A stretch of DNA of 64,000 nucleotides from Victivallales bacterium (GCA_016285345.1 JAEEQN010000006.1:37638-101637), one strand, 5' to 3'. Numbered from the stretch's first letter, positions 37,259 through 45,477 are shown. A program made the numbers and translations. The notes: a model not told the origin generated them from the sequence alone.

Positions 37259-39595
37259 TTAGCCAAGCATCGTGGTGCCGATGTGCAGCGCGGACCCGAC
37301 CTGGTACACGATCATGGTCAGGATGTACGCCAGCGCAAGCAGGCCGCCCGCCTCGATGAACGGCATCGCCCACGAGTTGAGTTCGCGGCGGATGATCGCG
37401 AGCGTAGCGAGGCACGGGATCGACAGCAAACAGAAGAGCATGATGCAGAATCCCTGCAGCGGCGTGTAGTTCTTCACGAGCTGTTCGCGCAGCGGCACGG
37501 ATTCCTCGTCCGCCTCGCCCTCGGAATACAGGATGCCGAGCTGCGCCACGAAGACTTCCTTGGCGGCGAGCGCGCCGATTGACGCGGTCGTCAGCTTCCA
37601 GTCGAATCCGATGGGCCGGAACAGCGGTTCGAGCGCGTGCCCGACGCGGCCGGAAACGGTGTATTCCATGGCCTCGGCCATCTGCTCGTTTTCGAGCGCG
37701 GCGATGGCGTCGGCGCGTTCCTGCGCGGCGTCGATGACCGCCTGCACATCTTCGGCGAGTTCGAGATCCTCAGCCTCGCCGAGTGCTTCGAGCGCCTCGT
37801 CCGGGACGATCTTGTTCTCCTTGACATCCTTCATGATATCCTCTCCGAATATCTCCGCGAGCGCTTCGGTCTGCGCGGCGGCCTCGAGCACGGCGACCTG
37901 GGCGTCGGTCAGGAGCTGCGACTCCTCGATCTTCGCGATCTCGCCCTCGTAATCCTTCGAGAACTCTTTCTTCTCGGGATACGTGTTGCAGATGTACAGG
38001 ATCACGCTGGTGGCGAGGATGATGGTACCGGCTTTCTGAAGGTACATGCGGCCGCGGTCCCACATGTGGAGCAGCAGACTGCGGAGAGTCGGGACGCGGT
38101 ACGGCGGGAGTTCCATGAGGTAGACTTCGCCGTCGCCCTTGAACAGAGTGGACTTCATGATGCGTGCGGCGATGAGCGCGATGACGACGCCGATGAAGTA
38201 CATGAGCCACATCACGAACGCCTGGTATTTCTGTACGAAGAACGCCGGGATGATGAGCGCGTAGATCGGCAGGCGCGCGCCGCAGCTCATCAGCGGCAGC
38301 ACCATGATCGTGGTCTTGCGGTCGCGTTCGGATTCGATCGTGCGCGTGGCCATGATCGCGGGCACGGAGCAGCCGAATCCGAGCACCAGCGGGACGAACG
38401 AGCGTCCCTGAAGCCCGAACTTGCGCATGATGCCGTCCATGACAAACGCCGCGCGCGCCATGTAGCCGGAATCCTCCAGGATCGCGATGGCGAAGAAGAG
38501 GAAGAGGATGTTCGGCAGGAAGACCAGCACGCCGCCGACGCCGCTGATCACGCCGTCGGTGAGGAGCGAACGCAGGAACGGAAGCGTTTCGGGATTCCAG
38601 GCGTTCTTCACGGCGTCGTTCAGGTTGCCGAAGATGTCGTCCTCGATGATGCCCATGAGCGGGTCCGCGAGCGTGAATGTGAACCAGAACGTGAGGTAGA
38701 TGATGAGGAAGAAAAGAGGCAGGCCGAGATATTTGTTGGTCATCACGGCATCGATCTTGTCGGAGATCTCGCGGCGGCGTTCCTGCGTCATGGAAATGGC
38801 GTCGCGGCAGGCGCCGGCGAGCATGGCATAACGGCGGTCCGCCATGAAGGTATCGGCCTCGATGGCGTGTTTTTCCCAGAGGTGGGCGATCTGTTTTTCC
38901 ACCTCGTCCATCGCGGGCTTGAAGTCCTCGATGCGCATGGCGGCGGTGTCGTGTTCCAGCAGCTTGATCGCAAAGAACCGCGATGGGATGTGGGCGAAAC
39001 GTTCGACCTTGAGGGAATCGATCTTGTCGGCGACCGCCTTGATCGCGTCGTCGATATCCTCGCCGTAGGTCAGCATGGGCACGCCGTGGTCGTCGAGCTC
39101 GGTCAGAGTCTTTGCGAGCTGGTCGAGCAACGGCTTCACGCCGCCGATCTTGCTGCCGACGGTCTGCGCGATCGGGGAACCGAAATACTTCTCCAGTTTC
39201 GGGATGTCGAACTTGAACCCCTTGCGGCGGGCATCGTCGCTCATATTGAACGCCAGAATCATCGGGATATGGAGCTCGGCAAGCTGGGTGGTGAGGTAGA
39301 GACTGCGGCGCGGGATGGAGGAATCCACCACGTCGATGATGAGGTCGATGCCGGGCTTGGTGAGCTCCTGGAACACGACGTCCTCTTCCGGCGAGGACGA
39401 GGACAGCGAATACACGCCGGGCAGGTCGATCAGCTCGATCTCCATGCCGTTCAGCGTGAACTTGCCGCTCTTGCTCTCGACGGTCACGCCGGGGTAGTTG
39501 CCGACGTGCTGGCGCGCGCCGGTCAGCGCGTTGAAAATGCACGTCTTGCCGCAGTTCGGATTGCCCGCGAGCGCGACTCTGTAATGCTGTTTCAT
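37259..39595 (-). CDS. feoB: Ferrous iron transport GTPase-permease FeoB
   Basis: The 778-residue inner-membrane protein imports Fe2+. The N-terminal G domain has G1 GNPNCGKT (residues 11-18), the GVTVESKSG switch, DLPGVYSLSS (G3) and a NMSD G4 motif. Two Gate/NFeoB-linked membrane blocks follow, including GCSVPAIMATR and a C-terminal GFDWKLTTASIGALAAKEVFVAQ core given here as AAKEVFV. An AAGGAGG site overlaps the end of feoA, 3 bases away, so the two genes are coupled. A roughly 110-residue acidic, helical Ala/Glu-rich insertion (about residues 545-655) before the last membrane block is longer than usual. Confidence 0.96.
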   Translation of the reverse strand: MKQHYRVALAGNPNCGKTCIFNALTGARQHVGNYPGVTVESKSGKFTLNGMEIELIDLPGVYSLSSSSPEEDVVFQELTKPGIDLIIDVVDSSIPRRSLYLTTQLAELHIPMILAFNMSDDARRKGFKFDIPKLEKYFGSPIAQTVGSKIGGVKPLLDQLAKTLTELDDHGVPMLTYGEDIDDAIKAVADKIDSLKVERFAHIPSRFFAIKLLEHDTAAMRIEDFKPAMDEVEKQIAHLWEKHAIEADTFMADRRYAMLAGACRDAISMTQERRREISDKIDAVMTNKYLGLPLFFLIIYLTFWFTFTLADPLMGIIEDDIFGNLNDAVKNAWNPETLPFLRSLLTDGVISGVGGVLVFLPNILFLFFAIAILEDSGYMARAAFVMDGIMRKFGLQGRSFVPLVLGFGCSVPAIMATRTIESERDRKTTIMVLPLMSCGARLPIYALIIPAFFVQKYQAFVMWLMYFIGVVIALIAARIMKSTLFKGDGEVYLMELPPYRVPTLRSLLLHMWDRGRMYLQKAGTIILATSVILYICNTYPEKKEFSKDYEGEIAKIEESQLLTDAQVAVLEAAAQTEALAEIFGEDIMKDVKENKIVPDEALEALGEAEDLELAEDVQAVIDAAQERADAIAALENEQMAEAMEYTVSGRVGHALEPLFRPIGFDWKLTTASIGALAAKEVFVAQLGILYSEGEADEESVPLREQLVKNYTPLQGFCIMLFCLLSIPCLATLAIIRRELNSWAMPFIEAGGLLALAYILTMIVYQVGSALHIGTTMLG

Positions 39596-39598
39596 CGC

Positions 39599-39910
39599 TC
39601 ACGCCTCCTTTTTCAGCACGATGTTCGCGGCGTCGCTGCTGTGCAGCGCCATGCTCGTTTCCATGATCTTCACGCGGATCAGGCCGCCGAACGGCGCATG
39701 CGCCTCCATGAGAAGTTCGGTGCCGGGGACAAGCCCGACGTCGGCGAATTTCTTGCGGCCGCGCGCCTTCGGCATGACCTTCACGATGGTCGCGGTCATC
39801 CCGACCGGAAGCTCGTCGAGCGTCATTTCCTCGCCCGCGACCGGAACGCGGTAATCCGGCGTCTTCGAGGCGTCGCATCCGCATCCGCAGGAACATTTTT
39901 TCTCAGACAT
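39599..39910 (-). CDS. feoA: FeoA protein with Cys-rich N-terminus
   Basis: The 103-residue protein has the SH3-like FeoA core (LDELPVGMTATIVKVM, DVGLVPGTELLMEAHAPFGG). FeoA is a small cytosolic partner that modulates FeoB. An extra N-terminal tail carries four alternating cysteines, KKCSCGCGCD (Cys6, 8, 10, 12), not found in typical FeoA, which could bind metal. AAAGGGG lies upstream of the ATG. Three bases separate it from feoB. Confidence 0.92.
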   Translation of the reverse strand: MSEKKCSCGCGCDASKTPDYRVPVAGEEMTLDELPVGMTATIVKVMPKARGRKKFADVGLVPGTELLMEAHAPFGGLIRVKIMETSMALHSSDAANIVLKKEA

Positions 39911-40021
39911 TGCAGTACCCCTTTCTTTCGAAGCCCGGAACGCCCGTGCGCTGAGTTCACGCCGCCCCGGAATCCTCTTTTCTGTTTGTTGTTTGATATG
40001 CGGTTATAGCTTTCAAACTTT

Positions 40022-40050
40022 GTTATACCTAACTTTTTAGAACCAAGCAA
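40022..40050 (-). promoter_or_regulatory. Possible feoA-proximal promoter with DtxR-like palindrome over the -10
   Basis: On the minus strand TTGCTT (40045-40050) and TATAAC (40022-40027) are 17 bases apart. The -10 overlaps GTTAGGTATAAC (40022-40033), an imperfect palindrome resembling the left half of DtxR/IdeR boxes (TTAGGTTA-like). This would suit iron-dependent repression of feoAB. Confidence 0.35.
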
Positions 40051-40088
40051 TTCCCTGTTTGATTCGGATTGAGAATCGAGCGAAAGAC

Positions 40089-40270
40089 AAGTCCCGGAAC
40101 CATCCCGCGGACCCGGCCGAAACCGGATCCGGACCTGCATTACCCTAACCGGCGTTATGTTCGTTTTCCGCTGACGCATGTACGAACGTCGCACCGGCCC
40201 CTTTCCACACTCTCCCTTTTGGAGAAACGGCGCATTTGCACGAATACACCGTGGAATGGTCCCGGGACTT
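40089..40270 (-). ncRNA. Candidate structured RNA, about 182 nt with 18-bp closing stem
   Basis: The two ends, AAGTCCCGGGACCATTCC and GGGATGGTTCCGGGACTT on the minus strand, pair over 18 bases with only G-U wobbles as exceptions. Inside, ACGGTGTATT pairs with AATGCGCCGT around a 6-base loop, TCTCC pairs with GGAGA, and GTTCGT pairs with ACGAAC. A strong promoter (TTGCAA-16-TATAGT) ends 17 bases before the 5' strand. It may be a free-standing RNA (182 bases is 6S-like in length) or a 5' leader element of feoAB. I find no RNase P, tmRNA or SRP consensus. A mobile inverted-repeat element is an alternative, but no target duplication is visible. Confidence 0.5.
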
Positions 40271-40286
40271 ATGATGTCGTATTAAT

Positions 40287-40314
40287 ACTATATCACACTT
40301 TTTGGAGATTGCAA
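40287..40314 (-). promoter_or_regulatory. Promoter of the 182-nt structure/feoAB leader
   Basis: TTGCAA (40309-40314) and TATAGT (40287-40292), read on the minus strand, are separated by 16 bases, one of the best promoter matches in the window. Confidence 0.6.
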
Positions 40315-40315
40315 G

Positions 40316-40329
40316 TTAGTTTCAACTAA
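40316..40329. promoter_or_regulatory. DtxR-family-like operator palindrome
   Basis: TTAGTT-TC-AACTAA is a perfect 6-2-6 inverted repeat adjoining the -35 of the minus-strand promoter at 40309. Its form resembles operators of metal-sensing DtxR/MntR/SloR regulators, and such a regulator is encoded at 36334. Confidence 0.4.
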
Positions 40330-40368
40330 TTTTTGTGTTTTTCTTGATTCCAGGCACGTCCGGGCACG

Positions 40369-40400
40369 AAAAAACCTCGGAAGATCGAGGTCATCCGAGG
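40369..40400 (-). terminator. Terminator of the sigma-70 gene
   Basis: On the minus strand CCTCGGA and TCCGAGG pair across a 12-base loop and are followed by TTTTTT. It lies 27 bases after the sigma-factor stop codon. Confidence 0.8.
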
Positions 40401-40426
40401 CTTTGAAGGATTTGGCTGAAATGGAA

Positions 40427-41620
40427 TCAGTGGTCCATCGCTTCGACTTCGTCGGCGAGTTTCGCGCGGAGCTTCGCGAGCGCCTGATTCTGAAGCTGGC
40501 GGACGCGTTCGCGCGTGCGGTGGATCATCTGGCTGACCTCCTCCAGCGTCTTCGGACGGCGGCCGTCGAGCCCGAACCGCAGCTGAATAATCTGGCGTTC
40601 GCGCGCGTCAAGTTCGCCGAGGAGCGAGAAGAGGCGCTGGACGGATTCCTCGTCGCCGACGATGCGGTCGGGCATCATGGCGTTCCGGTCGGAGATGACG
40701 TCCTCGAAACTGCCGTCCTCGCCCTGCTGAATGGGAGCGTGCAGCGAGATCGTCTTGAGGTCGGAGAGACGGAGCGCGGCGACGGTGCGTTCGCTGAGGG
40801 AGAGGTTGTCGGCGAGCTCGTTGTCCGTGGGAGCGCGGCCGAGCTGTTCGGTCAGCTTCATGTTGGCGAGCTTGATCTTGTTGATCTTGCCCGCGGACTG
40901 GACCGGGATGCGGATCACGCTCGCCTGGTTGGCCAGAGCTCGGCGCATGGACTGCTTGATCCACCACGCGGCGTAGGAACTGAACTTCGCGCCCTTCGCC
41001 GGGTCGAATTTCTCGACCGCGCGCACGAGTCCGAGGTTGCCTTCGGAGATCAGGTCGCAGAGAGGCAGGCCGAATCCCTTGAAATCATGCGCGATCTTCA
41101 CGACCAGGCGCAGGTTCGCCTTGATGAGCGTGGCGCAGGCTTCATCGTGCAGGGCGCGGTTTTCGCCGTGGATCTGCGCCGCCAGGACCTTTTCCTGTTC
41201 CGGCGAGATCAGCGGGATCTGCCCGACCTCGTTCATATACAGCTTCATCGAATCGGTCTTCGCGATGAATCCCTGTTTCGCGGCGGCTTTGGCGTTCTTC
41301 TTGTCGAGCTTCGGATCGCGGGTCTCTCCGGTCATGTACTTGCTGAGGTCGATCGCGGAAACGTCCTCCTCGTCCTCCTGGGCGGCGGCAGCTTCCTTCA
41401 CCTTGAGGTTGGAGGCAGGCACATCGATCGTGACTTTCAGGACGGACTTCTTCACCGGACGGATCACGGATTTCCGGCGCGGAGCGGACGGAGTCTTTTC
41501 CGCAGCGGCGGGCGCCTGGGCAAGGACGGCCATCGCGACCGGCGTTTCCGAAGCGGTCGTGATCGTCACCTTGAAGGCGGGCATGGCAGACGGTGCAAAA
41601 GATTTTGCGGTTCTTTTCAT
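40427..41620 (-). CDS. rpoD: RNA polymerase sigma-70 factor (RpoD/SigA group)
   Basis: The 397-residue protein is placed at ATG 41620, where AAGGAAG lies just upstream, rather than the longer frame from 41671. Residues ~1-110 are a basic, Ala/Pro-rich tail without the usual region 1.1. Region 1.2 ([17 protein letters not shown]), region 2 ([46 protein letters not shown]), region 3 and region 4 ([33 protein letters not shown]) are complete. These match group 1 or 2 sigma factors. Whether this is the housekeeping factor cannot be told without the genome; the short size and odd N-terminus leave room for a group 2 factor. Confidence 0.88.
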   Translation of the reverse strand: MKRTAKSFAPSAMPAFKVTITTASETPVAMAVLAQAPAAAEKTPSAPRRKSVIRPVKKSVLKVTIDVPASNLKVKEAAAAQEDEEDVSAIDLSKYMTGETRDPKLDKKNAKAAAKQGFIAKTDSMKLYMNEVGQIPLISPEQEKVLAAQIHGENRALHDEACATLIKANLRLVVKIAHDFKGFGLPLCDLISEGNLGLVRAVEKFDPAKGAKFSSYAAWWIKQSMRRALANQASVIRIPVQSAGKINKIKLANMKLTEQLGRAPTDNELADNLSLSERTVAALRLSDLKTISLHAPIQQGEDGSFEDVISDRNAMMPDRIVGDEESVQRLFSLLGELDARERQIIQLRFGLDGRRPKTLEEVSQMIHRTRERVRQLQNQALAKLRAKLADEVEAMDH

Positions 41621-42034
41621 GTTCTTCCTTTGTATGGTTGATGCATCTTTCAGGATGCACGGTATCTTCATCGTATGGATGGAAGAAAAATTTTCCGGCC
41701 CGCCCGGTCGTACCGGCTATGCGGCAGTCGGTGGCGGAAAGAAAAAAAATCTCTTCATATATAGGGGGTTTTCCGGCTCAAAAACACAGAAAACACAGTC
41801 ATTTTAGCGCGTTACACAATAATCAGAAGAGATATATTTAATCTTCTACAAAAATATTTCACTGATTACAATGATGATGCAAAGAAAAATAAAAACAGAT
41901 CATTAAAAAGAAGAAAGGAAGAATATATAATCCAGTTTTATCCAGAATACAAATGATCCCGCTTTGACGGACAATGGGAGCCGTCGCGGCGGGATGATCA
42001 GGGGCTTGGCGCCCTGCCTTAATGATACAATGTA
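41621..42034. other. Intergenic region upstream of the sigma-70 gene
   Basis: The region is AT-rich and holds no convincing gene. It should carry the sigma-factor promoter; TATATA near 41758 on the minus strand is a possible -10 without a good -35. The hairpin at 41956-42000 belongs to the downstream end of the repeat-protein gene. Confidence 0.4.
41956..42000 (-). terminator. Hairpin after the 26-residue-repeat protein gene
   Basis: GATCCCGC/GCGGGATGATC and GACGG/CCGTC can pair to form a bulged stem about 35 bases beyond the stop codon. The following minus-strand sequence (ATTTGTATTC) is only weakly T-rich. Confidence 0.4.
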
Positions 42035-45000
42035 TTACGCGAGGATGATCCAGTTCGCGGATGCGCCGCCGGATTCCAGCCACTGCGAAGCGTCGCCGAC
42101 CATGCAGAGCCCGGCTGCATCAACGGGGATTGCGCCGACGGAGAGCGGATCGTCCGTCACGAACTGATCCAGCGAATCCCATTTGCTCAGATCGCTGTCC
42201 CCCAGCAGGACCATGATGCCGGTCTGCGAATGGGAGAGCAGCAGGTCGTCCACGCCGTCGCCCTGGAAATCGCCGATCGCGCGGATGTCCCAGCCGTCCC
42301 AGTTCTGCGCACCCATATCCATCGACGCGTCATCCAGCCAGAACCCGACTTCACGCAGGGAATCCAGTTCCACCTGGAACACATCGTCGCGGGCGGTCAG
42401 GGTAACGGGTTCATCCGAAGAAGAGACCAGAGGAATCGGTTCCAATGCATCATCTCCGGCCGAGTCAGCGGCATCCGCCAGTTCGAAGGAGCGTCGGGCT
42501 GCCGTCGGTGCCTTGGTGGAGACTTCCGCCACAGCGGGAACGGTATTCCCGGCGGATGTAACGGCTTTCTGCATGCCGTCGAGGTCGTTGATCGTGATGG
42601 AAAGACCGCCGGAGAGGTCGCTCACCGTGATGTAATTGCTGTACGGCTTGAGCGCGTCCTGAAGCGAATCGGTGTCGGTACTGAGCACGATGCCCTGTGT
42701 GCCGTTCGCGTTCACGAAAATGTCCTCGCCCGGCAGGATGGAGTTCAGTACGGACGTGGTCCGCATCATGTTCCAGGAATCGTCGCTGATCTGGATGATG
42801 GTTCCGGTCGAGCTCGACACGTCCTGTCCGCCGTTCAGCGCCGCCGCCTCGGAAATGAGATTGACGAGCCCGATGATGTTGTAGGCAGAGTTCGAGGTCG
42901 TCGTGTCCGAAACGGAAGTGGAAGTCGAGGTCGTGCCGCCGGTCAGGCCGGAGAGCAGAGAGCTGAGCGCGGAGAGGTCAAAACCGCTTGTGGAAGTCGT
43001 GCCGCCGCCGAGCAGGCCGCCGAGGAGCGAACTAAGGCCGTTGCCTCCGAGCAGGCCGGACAGGCCGGACAGCAGGTCGACGGAACCGGTGGAAGCAGTG
43101 GAACCGTCCACGCTGATCCCCGCGCCGTTGTAAAGATTCGTCAGGGAGTCGAGAAGTTCGAAGCCGTCGAGGTCGCCGCTGCCGATGCCGTTCATGATGC
43201 CGATATAGCCGCTGAACAGAGTTCCAATGCTGCCGAGATTGCCGAGGAGACCGGACAGGATATTGTTCGAGCCGGTGGAGGCGGTCGTGCCGTCGACGCT
43301 GATCGTCGTGCCGCCGCCAAGCAGGCCGGAAAGCAGAGAGCTCAGGTCAAGGCCGCTCGTGGATGCCGTGCCCCCTGTCAGGCCACCGAGGAGGCCGGAC
43401 AGAGCGGAAAGGTCAAAACCACTGGTCGAGGCCGTGCCGCCAATCAGGCCGGAAAGCAGTCCGGACAGGGCGGACAGGTCAAGGCCGCTGGTGGAAGCGG
43501 TGGTACCATCCACGCTCAAACTCGTGCCCCCACCGAGGAGGCCGCTCAGGAGAGAGCTGAGGCCGTTGCCACCGAGGAGGCCGCTCAGGCTGGACAGAAG
43601 ATCGGTCGTCCCGCTCGAGGCGGTGGTGCCGTCCACGCTGATGCCCGCGCCGTTGTAAAGATTCGTGAGGGAGTCGAGAAGTTCGAAGCCGTCGAGATCT
43701 CCGCTTCCGATGCCGCCGAGGATGCCAGTCAGGCCGCTGAGCAGATCTCCGAGACTGGAAAGTCCGCTCAGGCCGGAAAGCAGATCGGATGTCCCGTCGA
43801 CGCTCAACGTCGTGTCGCCACCAAGCAGACCGGAGAGCAGAGAACTGAGGTCGAGGCCGCTACCACCGAGGAGGCCGGAAAGCAGATCGGATGTCCCGTC
43901 GACGCTCAAAGCCGTGTCGCCACCCAGCAGCCCCGCGAGGATGTCGCTCAAGCCGGAAAGGTCGCCAAGTTCGCCGTCTACGCTCAAATTCGCATCTCCA
44001 CCGAGAAGGCCGGAGAACAGGCTAAGCAAGCCGGAAAGGTCGCCAAGCTCGCCGTCCACGCTCAAGGTCGTATCGCCGCCGAGAAGGCCGGAGAACAGGC
44101 TAAACAGCCCGGACAGATCGCCAAGCTCGCCGTCCACGCTCAAGGTCGTATCGCCGCCGAGCAGGCCGGAAAGAAGATCGGAAAGGCCGGACAGGTCGCC
44201 CAGCTCGCCGTCAACGCTCAACGCAGTATCGTCGCCGAGCAGGCCGGAAAGAAGTTCGGAAAGCCCGGACAGGTCGCCAAGCTCGCCGTCCACGGTCAAC
44301 GCAGTGTCGCCACCGAGCAGGTCGGAGAACAGTCCAAGCAGGCCAGAAAGGTCGCCAAGTTCGCCGTCCACGCTCAAAGCAGTATCGCTGCCGAGCAGCC
44401 CCGCGAGAATGTCGCTCAGGCCCGATAGATCGCCAAGTTCGCCGTCAACGCTCAACGCAGTGTCTCCGCCGAGAAGGCCGGAAAGAATCTCGCTCAGCCC
44501 GGACAGATCGCCAAGCTCGCCATCCACGCTCAATGTCGTATCGCCGCCAAGCAGGCCCGCGAGAATGTCGCTCAGACCGGACAGATCGCCGAGTTCTCCG
44601 TCAACGCTCAACGCAGTGTCGCCACCGAGCAAGCCCGCGAGAATCTCGCTCAGACCGGAAAGGTCGCCAAGCTCGCTATCCACGCTCAATGTCGTGTCGC
44701 CACCGAGCAGGCCTGCAAGAATCTCGCTCAGCCCCGACAGATCGCCAAGCTCGCCGTCGACCGTCAGAGCATTGTCTCCGCCGAGCAGGCCGGAAAGCAA
44801 TTCGGAGAGGCCAGACAGGTCGCCAAGTTCACCGTCAACACTCAGATTCGTATCGCCGCCGAGCAGGCCGGAAAGCAATTCGGAGAGGCCAGACAGGTCG
44901 CCAAGTTCACCGTCAACACTCAGATTCGTATCGCCGCCGAGCAGGCCGGAAAGAATCTCGCTCAGCCCGGACAGATCGCTTTCCCCGTTCAAAAGACCGG

Positions 45001-45379
45001 AGAGCAGTCCGTCGACATCAATCTCATCGTCCAAGCCATTCAGGATGTCGGCTCCAACCTGAATCACGTCGTCGACGTCGCCGCTGATCTCGTAGTCGTC
45101 GTAGGAATAATCGTTGTAGGAGTAGTCGTAGTAACCGTAATCGTCGTAGTAGCCGTAACCATAATCCCCGAAGAGATAGCCGAGGTCGTCGAAGAGCCCG
45201 CCGAAGAGATCGCCGCCGAACAGCCCGCCGAGTCCGTCCACGCTGAAGCTCGAATCGTAGTCGTCGTAATAGCTGTAGTCATTGTAGCCGTAATCGTAGT
45301 AGCCGTAATCGCCGCCGAACAGCGACCCGAGACCGCCGAACAGTCCGCCGAATCCGTCTACACTCAGGAATGAATCCAT
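42035..45379 (-). CDS. Leu/Gly/Ser/Asp-rich tandem-repeat protein with the giant protein's C-terminal module
   Basis: The 1,114-residue product starts at ATG 45379 (GAGG upstream) and lacks a signal peptide (MDSFLSVDGFGGLFGG). Residues ~25-110 are very rich in Tyr, Asp and Gly (DYGYYDYGYNDYSYYDD). Next come 13 tandem 26-residue repeats with consensus LSVDGELGDLSGLSELLSGL followed by LGGDTx. After them are looser SGLLGG/SVDGTTAS repeats up to about residue 800, then a mixed domain with TGTIIQISDDSWNMM and VTVSDLSGGLSITIND-like strands. The last ~90 residues, from WDGWDIRAIGDFQGDG on, match the C-terminus of the 5,300-residue protein and end NWIILA. The composition is acidic and low in Lys. A surface or matrix role is inferred; the function is unknown. 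Confidence 0.85.
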   Translation of the reverse strand: MDSFLSVDGFGGLFGGLGSLFGGDYGYYDYGYNDYSYYDDYDSSFSVDGLGGLFGGDLFGGLFDDLGYLFGDYGYGYYDDYGYYDYSYNDYSYDDYEISGDVDDVIQVGADILNGLDDEIDVDGLLSGLLNGESDLSGLSEILSGLLGGDTNLSVDGELGDLSGLSELLSGLLGGDTNLSVDGELGDLSGLSELLSGLLGGDNALTVDGELGDLSGLSEILAGLLGGDTTLSVDSELGDLSGLSEILAGLLGGDTALSVDGELGDLSGLSDILAGLLGGDTTLSVDGELGDLSGLSEILSGLLGGDTALSVDGELGDLSGLSDILAGLLGSDTALSVDGELGDLSGLLGLFSDLLGGDTALTVDGELGDLSGLSELLSGLLGDDTALSVDGELGDLSGLSDLLSGLLGGDTTLSVDGELGDLSGLFSLFSGLLGGDTTLSVDGELGDLSGLLSLFSGLLGGDANLSVDGELGDLSGLSDILAGLLGGDTALSVDGTSDLLSGLLGGSGLDLSSLLSGLLGGDTTLSVDGTSDLLSGLSGLSSLGDLLSGLTGILGGIGSGDLDGFELLDSLTNLYNGAGISVDGTTASSGTTDLLSSLSGLLGGNGLSSLLSGLLGGGTSLSVDGTTASTSGLDLSALSGLLSGLIGGTASTSGFDLSALSGLLGGLTGGTASTSGLDLSSLLSGLLGGGTTISVDGTTASTGSNNILSGLLGNLGSIGTLFSGYIGIMNGIGSGDLDGFELLDSLTNLYNGAGISVDGSTASTGSVDLLSGLSGLLGGNGLSSLLGGLLGGGTTSTSGFDLSALSSLLSGLTGGTTSTSTSVSDTTTSNSAYNIIGLVNLISEAAALNGGQDVSSSTGTIIQISDDSWNMMRTTSVLNSILPGEDIFVNANGTQGIVLSTDTDSLQDALKPYSNYITVSDLSGGLSITINDLDGMQKAVTSAGNTVPAVAEVSTKAPTAARRSFELADAADSAGDDALEPIPLVSSSDEPVTLTARDDVFQVELDSLREVGFWLDDASMDMGAQNWDGWDIRAIGDFQGDGVDDLLLSHSQTGIMVLLGDSDLSKWDSLDQFVTDDPLSVGAIPVDAAGLCMVGDASQWLESGGASANWIILA
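43925..44940 (-). repeat. 13 tandem copies of a 78-bp coding repeat
   Basis: The repeat encodes 26 residues (LSVDGELGDLSGLSELLSGL plus LGGDTx). Copies starting at 44821 and 44899 are identical over most of the unit, showing recent duplication; others differ mainly at synonymous sites and at positions S[ED][IL]L versus L[FL]SLF. Confidence 0.9.
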
Positions 45380-45449
45380 ATTGACCTCGCTTTCCCCGTT
45401 TTGAGGAGAAATGGTTGAAAAGTTTAATGCTATTAAAATATTACTCTAA

Positions 45450-45477
45450 ATATAGCACGCACACACGCGATATCAAG
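45450..45477 (-). promoter_or_regulatory. Promoter of the 26-residue-repeat protein gene
   Basis: Read on the minus strand, TTGATA (45472-45477) and TATATT (45450-45455) are 16 bases apart, about 70 bases before the ATG. Confidence 0.6.

Larger units (their letters stand above)
39911..40426. other. Regulatory intergenic region between rpoD-like gene and feoA
   Basis: This 516-base region holds, from right to left on the minus strand, the sigma-factor gene's terminator, a DtxR-like palindrome, a strong promoter, a 182-base paired structure, and a second palindrome near a possible promoter ahead of feoA. No protein-coding frame is convincing. Confidence 0.6.

Noticed and set aside
40089..40270. 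RNase P RNA, tmRNA or SRP RNA in the 182-nt element
   Set aside because: The conserved RNase P GAGGAAAGUC block, the tmRNA tRNA-like ends and the SRP GGAAG/AGCAG motifs are not found on either strand.
42230..44428. 732-codon plus-strand frame and other frames across the 78-bp repeats
   Set aside because: All are shadows of the tandem repeat; the minus-strand frame has the promoter, ribosome site, and a C-terminus matching another protein.
43925..44940. Possible CRISPR array because of regular repeats
   Set aside because: The whole 78-bp period is repeated without unique spacers, and it lies in frame within a coding region.
42035..45379. Ice-nucleation, silk or RTX toxin identity for the repeat protein
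   Set aside because: The repeats lack the AGYGSTxT octapeptide, poly-Ala/Gly blocks, or the GGxGxDxUx nonapeptide needed for those families.
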